NCBI GenBank assembly: GCA_021807845.1
Contig: JAKBCM010000076.1
Coordinates: 1-6,792 of the forward strand
DNA length: 6,792 bases
Direction of reading: 5' to 3'
Origin: Pseudomonadota bacterium
Lineage (GTDB): Bacteria; Pseudomonadota; Gammaproteobacteria; Legionellales; Legionellaceae
A program made the translations under genes and the position numbers. The notes under the pieces are model-generated. The model was not told the origin of the DNA, made no database searches, and saw only the letters and a program-made list of their open reading frames with translations. Below are positions 1-6,230 of the stretch, one piece after another; the stretch's first letter is position 1; every line of letters starts with the position of its first letter.

Positions 1-534
1 GCCTAAAATACCAGGCTTATCACTTTGGCTTAAAACCACAGCGCCAGCCCCATCTCCAAACAACACACAAGTTGACCTATCAGACCAATCAACCGCTTTT
101 GACATACGCTCACTGCCAATGACTAAAACATGTTTCAGCGCGCCTGAGGCAATGTATTGTTTGGCAACATCCATGGCATAAATAAAACCACTGCATGCGG
201 CACTGATATCAAAAGCTGGAATGGGTCTAGAAATATTCAGCATCTGTTGAACATGGCACGCCATGCTTGGAAAAAAATGATCAGGTGTACAGGTGGCGAC
301 AATAATCAAATCAATTTGGTCAGCTTCTAACCCTGATGATTCTAATGCCTCTTTTGCAGCACAACCAGCCATAAACGCAGTTGTTTCATTGGTAGAGGCA
401 ATACGTCTGCTTTTAATCCCAGTTCTTGAATAAATCCATTCATCACTGGTATCCAGCATCGTTTCGAGTTCGACATTAGTCAGTTGTCGAGTGGGCAGAT
501 AGCTACCCGTACCACTTATGACCGCGTGTTTCAT
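1..534 (-). CDS. fabH: Beta-ketoacyl-ACP synthase III (KAS III), 3' end outside window
   Basis: This enzyme condenses acetyl-CoA with malonyl-ACP to give acetoacetyl-ACP, the first cytosolic step of type II fatty acid synthesis. My translation gives 178 residues from an ATG at 534-532, still open at base 1, so roughly the last 140 residues of a usual ~317-residue protein are missing. The N-terminal thiolase fold is visible: GTGSYLP at 8-14, [10 protein letters not shown] at 31-40, the active-site cysteine C114 in DISAACSGF, and LFGDGAGA at 158-165. The catalytic His and Asn of the family lie in the missing part, so they cannot be checked. The start overlaps the plsX stop as ATGA, and AGGGA sits 8 nt upstream inside plsX, which suggests coupled translation. 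fabD, fabG or acpP would be expected next, beyond the window; that is inference from known gene order. Confidence 0.96.
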   Translation of the reverse strand, partial: MKHAVISGTGSYLPTRQLTNVELETMLDTSDEWIYSRTGIKSRRIASTNETTAFMAGCAAKEALESSGLEADQIDLIIVATCTPDHFFPSMACHVQQMLNISRPIPAFDISAACSGFIYAMDVAKQYIASGALKHVLVIGSERMSKAVDWSDRSTCVLFGDGAGAVVLSQSDKPGILG

Positions 535-1571
535 AATATCAATCCCTGATTGACAAAATCAGAAATTTGGTCCCGAACCAAATCTATTACATTGTTCTTC
601 ACTTGCAACATCGCCTCTTCAATCGCATGTTCAAAAGCAATTTCACCTGCACCGCCATGGCTTTTGATAACAGTACCATTCAATCCCAACATACTTGCTC
701 CATTATACCTTGCAGGATCCATCCGTTTTTTCAAATAAGACAACGAAGGAAGGGCCAATACCCCAACCAACTTGGTTAGCCAATTGCGTGTAAACGCTTC
801 CTTCAACGTAGTCAGCATCAATTTTGCCAAACCTTCGCTCGCCTTGAGCGTCGCGTTTCCGACAAAACCATCGCACACAACCAGATCAACTTCTCCAGAA
901 TAAAAATGATCCCCTTCAACATAACCCACATAATTCAACAAAGCACATTCAGCCAACATATGAGCCGTACGCTTGACCTGATCGTTGCCTTTGATTTCTT
1001 CGACCCCAATGTTTAATAATGCGATTTTTGGTTTTGATTTTTTGTCTAATGCTTGAATCAACGCGGAACCCATCACGGCAAATTGGAACAGATGCTCCGC
1101 ACAAGAATCCACATTGGCGCCTAAATCAAGCACCCGTGTTTTCCCTTTGTGTGTCGGTAACTCGGCAATAATGGCGGGTCTATCAATACCTGGTAACGTT
1201 TTGAGCACAAAACGAGCCGTTGCCATTAAAGCCCCTGTATTTCCTGCACTGACACAAGCTTGCGCTCGACCTTCTTTGACTAAATTAATAGCCACTCTCA
1301 TAGAAGAATCTTTTTTATTGCGCAATGCGTGTGAGGGCAACTCATCCATCAGAACCACTTCAGAAGCATGCTCAATCAAAATGTGCTCATGGAGTGGATG
1401 CTTGGACGTAACGCCATGTTTTTTCAAATGCTTCTGAATTTGATGTTGATCGCCAACTAAAATCAAATTCAAATCAGGATTATTTTTTTTTGCGCGCAAA
1501 GTAGCAGGAATCACAACACTTAAGCCATGATCCCCACCCATCGCATCAATTGCAATGGTGATATTATTCAA
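531..1571 (-). CDS. plsX: Phosphate acyltransferase PlsX (acyl-ACP:phosphate acyltransferase)
   Basis: PlsX converts acyl-ACP and phosphate into acyl-phosphate, the acyl donor for PlsY in phosphatidic acid synthesis, and it acts at the inner face of the membrane. The protein is 346 residues, about the usual length. Family motifs appear in order: AMGGDHG at 10-16, a conserved SSMRVA...[16 protein letters not shown] region at 89-114, DLGANVD at 149-155, CDGFVGN at 233-239, and GTVIKSHG at 299-306. The start codon is TTG (1571-1569). I keep it because the first ten residues ([10 protein letters not shown]) align with the first ten of known PlsX, whereas the next ATG would begin at MGGD and remove the first beta strand. 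The TTG lies 5 nt after the rpmF stop, with only a weak purine stretch (AAGAG) inside the end of rpmF, so expression may depend on ribosomes finishing rpmF. Its stop overlaps the fabH start. Confidence 0.97.
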   Translation of the reverse strand: MNNITIAIDAMGGDHGLSVVIPATLRAKKNNPDLNLILVGDQHQIQKHLKKHGVTSKHPLHEHILIEHASEVVLMDELPSHALRNKKDSSMRVAINLVKEGRAQACVSAGNTGALMATARFVLKTLPGIDRPAIIAELPTHKGKTRVLDLGANVDSCAEHLFQFAVMGSALIQALDKKSKPKIALLNIGVEEIKGNDQVKRTAHMLAECALLNYVGYVEGDHFYSGEVDLVVCDGFVGNATLKASEGLAKLMLTTLKEAFTRNWLTKLVGVLALPSLSYLKKRMDPARYNGASMLGLNGTVIKSHGGAGEIAFEHAIEEAMLQVKNNVIDLVRDQISDFVNQGLIL

Positions 1572-1576
1572 GCGGG

Positions 1577-1768
1577 TTACTCTTGTTCGTAGACGTTATC
1601 AGTATCAAGAATTTTTTTGCCGCGATAATAACCATCAGCAGTGAGGTGATGTCTCAGGTGAACCTCTCCTGTTGTTGCATCTACCGAAAGAGTGGGTTTG
1701 GTGAGCGCATCATGCGAGCGGCGCATATCACGTCTTGAACGTGATTTTTTATTTTGCTGAACAGCCAT
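1577..1768 (-). CDS. rpmF: 50S ribosomal protein L32
   Basis: L32 is a small structural protein of the large ribosomal subunit. The 63-residue product starts [20 protein letters not shown], almost the same as the E. coli protein, and carries the family core [17 protein letters not shown]. It has no CxxC zinc pair, so it is of the cysteine-free type. I use the ATG at 1768-1766, because AGGAG lies exactly 7 nt upstream (1780-1776). A TTG 18 nt further upstream is in frame, but its extra codons would run through that ribosome-binding site. The C-terminus ([13 protein letters not shown]) is about six residues longer than in E. coli and acidic. The gene lies 41 nt after yceD and 5 nt before plsX, the conserved order in gammaproteobacteria. 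Confidence 0.98.
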   Translation of the reverse strand: MAVQQNKKSRSRRDMRRSHDALTKPTLSVDATTGEVHLRHHLTADGYYRGKKILDTDNVYEQE

Positions 1769-1775
1769 TGTATTA

Positions 1776-1780
1776 CTCCT
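1776..1780 (-). promoter_or_regulatory. Ribosome-binding site of rpmF
   Basis: Read on the minus strand this is AGGAG, followed by a 7-nt spacer (TAATACA) and the rpmF ATG. It is the best Shine-Dalgarno match in the minus-strand operon and decides the start of rpmF over the upstream in-frame TTG. It abuts the 13-bp palindrome at 1781-1793. Confidence 0.85.
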
Positions 1781-1793
1781 AAACAATTTGTTT
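1781..1793. repeat. 13-bp perfect palindrome in the yceD-rpmF gap
   Basis: The sequence AAACAATTTGTTT is a perfect inverted repeat of 6+1+6 bases. It sits directly against the rpmF ribosome-binding site. With a 1-nt centre it is more plausible as a DNA-binding site than as an RNA hairpin, although a weak 5-bp stem with a 3-nt loop is possible. By chance one or two palindromes of this size are expected in a window of this length, so only the position gives it some interest. Confidence 0.3.
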
Positions 1794-1809
1794 TCATAAA
1801 ACCGGAATT

Positions 1810-2277
1810 TTACCGAGTTTTTGTCTTTAATCCAAGTATTGGTGAGAGAATTTCATCTTGTCCTCCAATAAATCGGCACATTTCTGACGTGCAATCCATT
1901 GAATTTTCATGCTTTTCTGGAGAATATAGGAATAGATCATCAATCACAATATTGGTCAGAGAAACTTCAAAAGAATCAGTAACGATGCACTCATAATGCT
2001 TCATATGTGACAAAGCATTTGCTTCAGAGAAGCAAATGGCTAATTGAGTGTGATGATCATAAGCATGTTGAAATTCATTGAGGCAACGTTGGCAGATGAT
2101 TGTCATCTCTCCATGAAGCTCAAGTGTTAATAAGTAATCCTCATCCATCTTTGTCACGTAAAAATCACAGGTCATGTCACAGGGTCCGATAATATGCGAA
2201 GGCAAACGGTCCTGCAATAATAAAGAATGAGTTTGTTTCTGACCTTGTAAGGCATGGGTTTTAATACAAATATTCAT
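1810..2277 (-). CDS. yceD: YceD family (DUF177) protein, probable large-subunit rRNA accumulation factor
   Basis: DUF177 proteins are encoded just upstream of rpmF in most bacteria, and members have been linked to 23S rRNA accumulation; the molecular activity is not settled. The product has 155 residues, slightly shorter than the ~173 of E. coli. Diagnostic parts are the CQRCLNEF motif at 62-69, an acidic strand leading into a P-x-x-H element ([11 protein letters not shown], 113-123), and a C-terminal SPILGLKTK that matches the NPFAVLxxLK ending of the family. Two further cysteines (C129, C134) follow the histidine, so a metal site formed with C62 and C65 is imaginable, but this is inference. 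The ATG at 2277-2275 is the only reasonable start: an in-frame TAA lies two codons upstream and the next Met is at residue 35. No good Shine-Dalgarno is visible. It is the first gene of the minus-strand operon in this window. Confidence 0.9.
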   Translation of the reverse strand: MNICIKTHALQGQKQTHSLLLQDRLPSHIIGPCDMTCDFYVTKMDEDYLLTLELHGEMTIICQRCLNEFQHAYDHHTQLAICFSEANALSHMKHYECIVTDSFEVSLTNIVIDDLFLYSPEKHENSMDCTSEMCRFIGGQDEILSPILGLKTKTR

Positions 2278-2338
2278 AAGATGTTACATCATCGTATTAG
2301 ATTTAGAGTACCATTCACACACTGAGGCGTTTCTAAAA

Positions 2339-2367
2339 TTGTGCAAAAGTGTAGTATAGCGTAAAAT
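2339..2367 (+). promoter_or_regulatory. Candidate sigma70 promoter for mnmA
   Basis: TTGTGC (2339-2344, three matches to the -35 consensus) is followed after exactly 17 nt by TAAAAT (2362-2367, five of six matches to the -10 consensus). Transcription would begin near 2374, giving a leader of about 20 nt before the mnmA ATG. It was found by eye only. Confidence 0.45.
2353..2358 (-). promoter_or_regulatory. Candidate -10 box for the yceD-rpmF-plsX-fabH operon
   Basis: Read on the minus strand this is TATACT, a good -10 hexamer, within an AT-rich stretch. The region 16-18 nt upstream is AT-rich (ATAAAA) with no real -35 match, so support is weak. A start here would give a leader of about 70 nt before yceD and would place the two divergent -10 boxes only 3 bp apart. 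Confidence 0.25.
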
Positions 2368-2393
2368 AATCAATTTTTATACATTTGAGCGTT

Positions 2394-3482
2394 ATGGCAA
2401 AAACAAAGGTGATTGTAGGCATGTCGGGTGGGGTCGATTCCTCAGTTGCTGCCTGGCTATTGTGTGAACAAGGCTATGAAGTGAGTGGCTTGTTCATGAA
2501 AAATTGGGAACAAGATGATAAAGATGGCTATTGTGCATCAGCGAGTGATTTGGCCGATGCTGAAAGGGTATGCGAACAATTGCAAATCCCTCTCCGTACT
2601 ATCAATTTTGCTGAAGAGTACTGGCAACGCGTTTTTAGCCATTTTCTGAATGAATATACGAAAGGCCGCACACCAAACCCTGATGTCCTTTGTAATAAGG
2701 AAATCAAATTTAATGCATTTTTAAATCATGCTTTGAGCTTAGATGCAGATTTCATTGCCACAGGGCATTATGCCAAAGTGAAGCTGAACCAAGGCATTGC
2801 CACACTCTACAAAGCAAAAGATAGAGAAAAAGATCAAACCTATTTTTTACATGCAGTGGAGCCAAAAGCATTTGCCAAAACCATTTTTCCAATTGGCGAT
2901 TACTTGAAAACAGAAGTACGCGCCAAAGCGCGAGAAATTGGCCTCATTACCCACGATAAAAAGGATTCAACAGGGATTTGTTTTATCGGCGAGAAACGGT
3001 TCAAATCCTTTTTGAATGAATACCTATTGCAAAAACCGGGCGATATTCAAAATACATCAGGTCAAATAGTTGGAAAACATGATGGTTTGATGTTCTATAC
3101 TGTCGGCCAAAGGCAAGGTTTAGGAATTGGTGGATTACAGCAAGGTAGCGAAGAGCCTTGGTATGTCGTTGATAAAGATATGGCAAGCAATACCCTGATT
3201 GTGGCCCAAGGGATACATCATCCCATGCTTTATGCCCAAGGGCTTGTATGTGGGCCTATTCACTGGCTGACAAATACACAAATGTCCCTACCCCTGACAA
3301 GTCATGCCAAAATCAGATATCGCCAAGCTGAGCAACCTTGCGTTGTATCGCCTTTGGACGGTAAAGAACATTATGTGATGTTTGGTGCGCCACAACGAGC
3401 AGTTACTCCCGGACAGTACATTGTCTTTTATGATAAGAATCAATGTTTGGGCGGGGCCGTCATTGAACAAGTCATTAGGTGA
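2394..3482 (+). CDS. mnmA: tRNA-specific 2-thiouridylase MnmA
   Basis: MnmA puts sulfur on C2 of the wobble uridine U34 in tRNAs for Lys, Glu and Gln. It adenylates the base and receives persulfide sulfur through a relay (TusE in E. coli). The 362-residue product has the ATP pyrophosphatase loop GMSGGVDSS at 9-17, the region [10 protein letters not shown], catalytic cysteine C100 in [12 protein letters not shown], and second cysteine C196 in [10 protein letters not shown]. It also has the [13 protein letters not shown] and [10 protein letters not shown] blocks, and ends in a beta-barrel closing on LGGAVIEQ. Length and both cysteines are as expected for an active enzyme. I start at the ATG at 2394, which has GAG 4 nt upstream; an in-frame TTG at 2385 has no ribosome-binding site. 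It is transcribed away from yceD. A Fe-S carrier gene follows after 53 nt; both depend on cysteine-desulfurase sulfur, a loose functional link. Confidence 0.97.
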   Translation: MAKTKVIVGMSGGVDSSVAAWLLCEQGYEVSGLFMKNWEQDDKDGYCASASDLADAERVCEQLQIPLRTINFAEEYWQRVFSHFLNEYTKGRTPNPDVLCNKEIKFNAFLNHALSLDADFIATGHYAKVKLNQGIATLYKAKDREKDQTYFLHAVEPKAFAKTIFPIGDYLKTEVRAKAREIGLITHDKKDSTGICFIGEKRFKSFLNEYLLQKPGDIQNTSGQIVGKHDGLMFYTVGQRQGLGIGGLQQGSEEPWYVVDKDMASNTLIVAQGIHHPMLYAQGLVCGPIHWLTNTQMSLPLTSHAKIRYRQAEQPCVVSPLDGKEHYVMFGAPQRAVTPGQYIVFYDKNQCLGGAVIEQVIR

Positions 3483-3498
3483 ATCATGCAAAAAAGAG

Positions 3499-3504
3499 TA
3501 TACT
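3499..3504 (+). promoter_or_regulatory. Possible -10 box upstream of erpA
   Basis: TATACT lies in the 53-nt gap between mnmA and erpA, inside the 8-bp perfect palindrome AGTATACT (3497-3504). No convincing -35 is visible 16-18 nt upstream, where the sequence is the end of mnmA. I see no clear IscR-type site, which would be the known regulator of erpA in E. coli. The alternative is simple read-through from mnmA. Confidence 0.25.
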
Positions 3505-3525
3505 TTAAGATAGAGACTAAGTTTT

Positions 3526-3530
3526 GGGAG
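3526..3530 (+). promoter_or_regulatory. Ribosome-binding site of erpA
   Basis: GGGAG followed by a 5-nt spacer and ATG at 3536. It fixes the erpA start at 3536 instead of the in-frame TTG at 3524, which would run through this site. Confidence 0.75.
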
Positions 3531-3535
3531 TCACC

Positions 3536-3943
3536 ATGACAAGCATCAATAGCGCCCCCACTGCTTCGAGTATTTTCTTTACAGTCAGTGCGGCTGATAA
3601 AGTCGCTTCTTTGATAGCTGAAGAAGAAAATCCTCATCTAAACTTACGTGTTTATATCACCGGGGGCGGTTGTTCAGGTTTTCAATATGGGTTTACTTTT
3701 GATGAGTGTATCAAAGAAGATGATACCGTCATTCTGCAACACTGTTCGGATGGACAATCATCGGTAAAATTATTGGTAGATTCAATGAGTTTTCAATATC
3801 TCAATGAAGCTGAAATTGATTATGTTCAGGGCATTCAGGGTGAACAATTTGTGATCCGTAACCCCAATGCCAAAACCACGTGTGGGTGTGGTTCTTCATT
3901 CAGTATGGGTGATGAAGAGGATGAGCTCGACAGTGAAGATTAA
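3536..3943 (+). CDS. erpA: A-type iron-sulfur carrier protein ErpA, with acidic C-terminal tail
   Basis: ErpA receives Fe-S clusters from the assembly machinery and delivers them to apo-enzymes such as the isoprenoid proteins IspG and IspH. The 135-residue product has the HesB/IscA fold signature: [19 protein letters not shown] (36-52) with C46, VDSMSFQYL, then [15 protein letters not shown] with C116 and C118. The three cluster cysteines are intact. [20 protein letters not shown] and NPNAK are typical of ErpA rather than IscA or SufA. Differences from the ~114-residue E. coli protein are an N-terminus some ten residues longer, a loop at about 66-78 some six residues longer with an extra cysteine (C70), and a tail after SSFSM in which eight of the last eleven residues are Asp or Glu. 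The comparison is from memory. The methyltransferase gene starts 5 nt after the stop. Confidence 0.93.
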   Translation: MTSINSAPTASSIFFTVSAADKVASLIAEEENPHLNLRVYITGGGCSGFQYGFTFDECIKEDDTVILQHCSDGQSSVKLLVDSMSFQYLNEAEIDYVQGIQGEQFVIRNPNAKTTCGCGSSFSMGDEEDELDSED

Positions 3944-3948
3944 GGACC

Positions 3949-4761
3949 ATGTCCAGAAAACCTGCTGATCATTATACGGTAGCAAACCATTTTGGTTCTA
4001 TTAGTCAAAGTCATCAATGTGCGATTTCACTGATCGAAAAAGCGCATTTAGGACAAACATTGCCTTATCAAATCCTTGATCTGAGTGTTGGCAATGGCGA
4101 TTTTTTAAAAATGCTCTATCAATCGATGCCCGCAGCAACATTCACGGGCATCGATGTATCAAAAAAAATGTTAGACTGCGCCAGTTCAGCGCTTCCTCTG
4201 ACCACAATAGAAACGAGTGCGACAGAAGCCAGTCAGTACATTGCCCCAAAGAGCCAAGATTTAGTCCTTGCTCACTTCATTAATGCATACATTCCATTTA
4301 AACAGTTATGTCACGAAGCTCATCTTTTAACCCGCACTCATGGTCATTTTTTGCTGATTACAACCACGTATGAATCCTTTCCAAACACGCAACAACAATT
4401 AGCACATTTTATATCAAGCGATTCCATACTCAGCAATATTGTCGGCCATTATTATAAAGCCATTGTCAAAAATACAACGGTTGCAACAGGTGAAGAGGAG
4501 TTGCAAAATGCATTCAAAATCAACCAGTTTCAAATCCTCTCTCATGAGCGGCTACACATCCCAATCACTCTACACAATATAGATGAATTAGCCTTATTCG
4601 GCATTGAAGGGACTTGGTTTTTAAATACCGTTGCAATCCGCATGTTGCCCAAGCATTTTCTCATTCAACGATTGAAACGATTGTTTGGTAAAATATTCAC
4701 GTTTCCTTATGAAGATACTCATATTATAGATGTCGTATTGGCACAAAGACTTGATATTTAA
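3949..4761 (+). CDS. Class I SAM-dependent methyltransferase, substrate unknown
   Basis: The 270-residue product has a Rossmann-type methyltransferase fold. Motif I is ILDLSVGNGD (42-51), the acidic residue that should bind the ribose hydroxyls is D69 in FTGIDVSKKML (65-75), a motif IV-like strand is DLVLAHF (104-110), and HEAHLLTRTHGHFLLIT (122-138) matches the post-motif helix and strand. Motif I has Ser47 where the first Gly of DxGxGxG usually stands. No signal peptide or membrane span is seen. The N-terminal VANHFGSISQ, the spacing to motif I and the C-terminal IIDVVLAQR strand recall the layout of BioC (malonyl-ACP methyltransferase), but key BioC residues are not clear to me and the resemblance may be generic. 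The ATG lies 5 nt after erpA, with AAGGA overlapping the erpA stop only 2 nt from the start. A hydrolase gene follows 6 nt downstream. I do not recognise the gene. Confidence 0.8.
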   Translation: MSRKPADHYTVANHFGSISQSHQCAISLIEKAHLGQTLPYQILDLSVGNGDFLKMLYQSMPAATFTGIDVSKKMLDCASSALPLTTIETSATEASQYIAPKSQDLVLAHFINAYIPFKQLCHEAHLLTRTHGHFLLITTTYESFPNTQQQLAHFISSDSILSNIVGHYYKAIVKNTTVATGEEELQNAFKINQFQILSHERLHIPITLHNIDELALFGIEGTWFLNTVAIRMLPKHFLIQRLKRLFGKIFTFPYEDTHIIDVVLAQRLDI

Positions 4762-4767
4762 AGGTAA

Positions 4768-5568
4768 ATGATGACCGACTGGATCTCTTCAATCTGTGAA
4801 ACAAATTGCATCAACACGCACTACCTGAGGACTGGAGGAAACAAACCTCCGTTGATTTTATTACACGGATTAATGGCTAATGGCGCTTGCTGGACGGATG
4901 TGGCACAAGCGCTAGAGGATGAATATGATGTCATCATGCCAGATGCAAGAGGTCATGGAAAATCGAGCGTGCCTCATGAGGGATACCAATACGAAACCCT
5001 TGCAAATGATGTTGTTGATCTGATTGAAGCGTTAAGATTATCTTTTCCAATTGTAATGGGGCATTCTATGGGCGGCATGACCGCAGCTTTGTTAGCTTCA
5101 CAAAAAAGAAAGCCTCTTCGCGGTATTATCTTAGCTGATCCGCCATTCCTCAGTCCTGAAGTACAGCGTGAAGTCTATGAAGGAGATACCATCGAACAGC
5201 AGCGACAATTTCTGAGTCGATCATTTGATGACATCTTGACAGATGCAAAGGAAAGACAACCTCATCGCTCACTCGACATACTCAAACGAGTCAACCAGGC
5301 ACGTTATCAGACGAGCTTGGCGCCCTTTGAGATCCTCAAACCACCCAATCCTGATTATACGCAATTGGTAAGAAATATTGACGTCGAAAGCCTTCTTGTG
5401 ATTGCAGATAAAGGTATCATTTCAGAAAAAATGGCCGATGAACTCAAAAGTCTGAACCCCAAGCTGGAAGTAGGCATGATCACTGAAGCGGGTCACGGCC
5501 TTCATTATGACCAACCAGAGCAATTCGCAGCAGTTGTTCAATCCTTTTTACGTTCGATTCTACATTGA
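4768..5568 (+). CDS. Alpha/beta-fold hydrolase, substrate unknown
   Basis: This is a 266-residue cytosolic alpha/beta hydrolase with a complete catalytic set: oxyanion-hole LLHG at 31-34, DARGHGKS at 59-66, nucleophile S100 in GHSMGG, probable acid D214 in LLVIADKG, and H243 in EAGHGLHYDQPEQF. The central cap region (about 128-195) is charged and distinctive. It belongs with general esterases, lactonases and C-C hydrolases; sequence alone does not give the substrate. Two ATGs are adjacent at 4768 and 4771. The AAGG at 4761-4764 is 3 nt from the first and 6 nt from the second, so initiation at 4771 is at least as likely. It lies 6 nt after the methyltransferase gene and is probably in the same transcript. 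It is not similar enough to the BioH at the right edge to look like a recent duplicate. Its stop is 5 nt from the convergent bioD stop. Confidence 0.85.
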   Translation: MMTDWISSICETNCINTHYLRTGGNKPPLILLHGLMANGACWTDVAQALEDEYDVIMPDARGHGKSSVPHEGYQYETLANDVVDLIEALRLSFPIVMGHSMGGMTAALLASQKRKPLRGIILADPPFLSPEVQREVYEGDTIEQQRQFLSRSFDDILTDAKERQPHRSLDILKRVNQARYQTSLAPFEILKPPNPDYTQLVRNIDVESLLVIADKGIISEKMADELKSLNPKLEVGMITEAGHGLHYDQPEQFAAVVQSFLRSILH

Positions 5569-5573
5569 TGATA

Positions 5574-6230
5574 TTAGGCAACGTCCCTAAAGTTATCGCC
5601 TGTATAAATATCAGCGCTCCCGCCAAAGGGAATAGTTGCAAGGCAGGGAAACCACAACATTTTCTTTAGCGTTTCTATATTTTCTGACAATGCTAACATC
5701 TCTTTGTCTATACAATTAGCAACCCAACCCACACAGGGAATATCATGCGTTTTTAAAACCTCTGCAGTCAGTAATGCATGATTTAAACAACCCAAACGAA
5801 GTCCCACAACTAAAATCACAGGGATCTTGCTGAATCTTAAGAAATGAAGCCAAGTCTCAGCCTCATTTAATGGGGCCATCAATCCGCCTGCTCCTTCAAT
5901 GAGTAAATAATCCAACTGTTTAAATGACTCCTGATTGCAAAAATCAGCAATGGTTTGTAATGATATCGATTCGCCCTCTGCTTTAGCCGCAATATGAGGA
6001 GATACGGGCATTTGATAACGCATCAAACCAATGTCTCTCTTTTGATCACCACTATGGTTTTTTAGCAGTACCTCATCCTCACCGACAAGCTGACCCTTTT
6101 CTTGATAACACCCTGTGGCCACGGGCTTAATCGCCATGACTTTCTTATCTTTTAAAGCGTCCAACAGCTGGCAAGTGACATATGTTTTTCCACAATTCGT
6201 ATCTGTCCCCACGATAAAATAACGTTTCAT
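5574..6230 (-). CDS. bioD: Dethiobiotin synthetase BioD
   Basis: BioD closes the ureido ring of dethiobiotin from 7,8-diaminopelargonate, CO2 and ATP, the next-to-last step of biotin synthesis. The 218-residue product is of normal length. It shows the P-loop GTDTNCGKT (8-16), K35 in KPVATG, acidic metal-binding residue D52 in GEDEVLL, the SPHIAA substrate region (77-82), EGAGG at 112-116, VVGLRLGCLNHALLT (141-155), and N172 in VANCID for purine recognition. All expected active-site positions are present. The ATG overlaps the bioH stop as ATGA, and AGGA lies 8 nt upstream (6242-6239) inside bioH, so the two are translationally coupled. The C-terminus ends NFRDVA. No terminator is visible after the stop, which faces the alpha/beta hydrolase gene. 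Confidence 0.97.
   Translation of the reverse strand: MKRYFIVGTDTNCGKTYVTCQLLDALKDKKVMAIKPVATGCYQEKGQLVGEDEVLLKNHSGDQKRDIGLMRYQMPVSPHIAAKAEGESISLQTIADFCNQESFKQLDYLLIEGAGGLMAPLNEAETWLHFLRFSKIPVILVVGLRLGCLNHALLTAEVLKTHDIPCVGWVANCIDKEMLALSENIETLKKMLWFPCLATIPFGGSADIYTGDNFRDVA

Noticed and set aside
550..779. Two overlapping plus-strand open frames opposite plsX
   Set aside because: They lie wholly antisense to the well-conserved PlsX C-terminus and have no recognisable domain.
1114..1437. 107-codon plus-strand open frame opposite plsX
   Set aside because: It is antisense to the PlsX core motifs (SAGNTGA, DLGANVD); the low-complexity-like product matches no family I know.
1769..1786. Six-residue N-terminal extension of L32 from a TTG
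   Set aside because: The extra codons contain the AGGAG that serves the ATG at 1768, and the L32 family begins at MAVQQNK.
1754..1996. 80-codon plus-strand open frame across rpmF start and yceD
   Set aside because: It is antisense to two recognised genes, has no ribosome-binding site of note, and has no domain.
2280..2290. 11-bp palindrome GATGTTACATC just upstream of yceD
   Set aside because: A 5+1+5 inverted repeat is expected several times by chance in a window this long, and nothing else supports an operator here.
2385..2393. Upstream TTG start for MnmA
   Set aside because: It has no ribosome-binding site and adds only three residues; the ATG at 2394 fits the family N-terminus.
3483..3535. 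IscR binding site upstream of erpA
   Set aside because: IscR control is known for E. coli erpA, but I could not match either IscR site type in this short gap.
3001..3637. Minus-strand open frames opposite the end of mnmA and the start of erpA
   Set aside because: They are antisense to conserved coding sequence and carry no recognisable domain.
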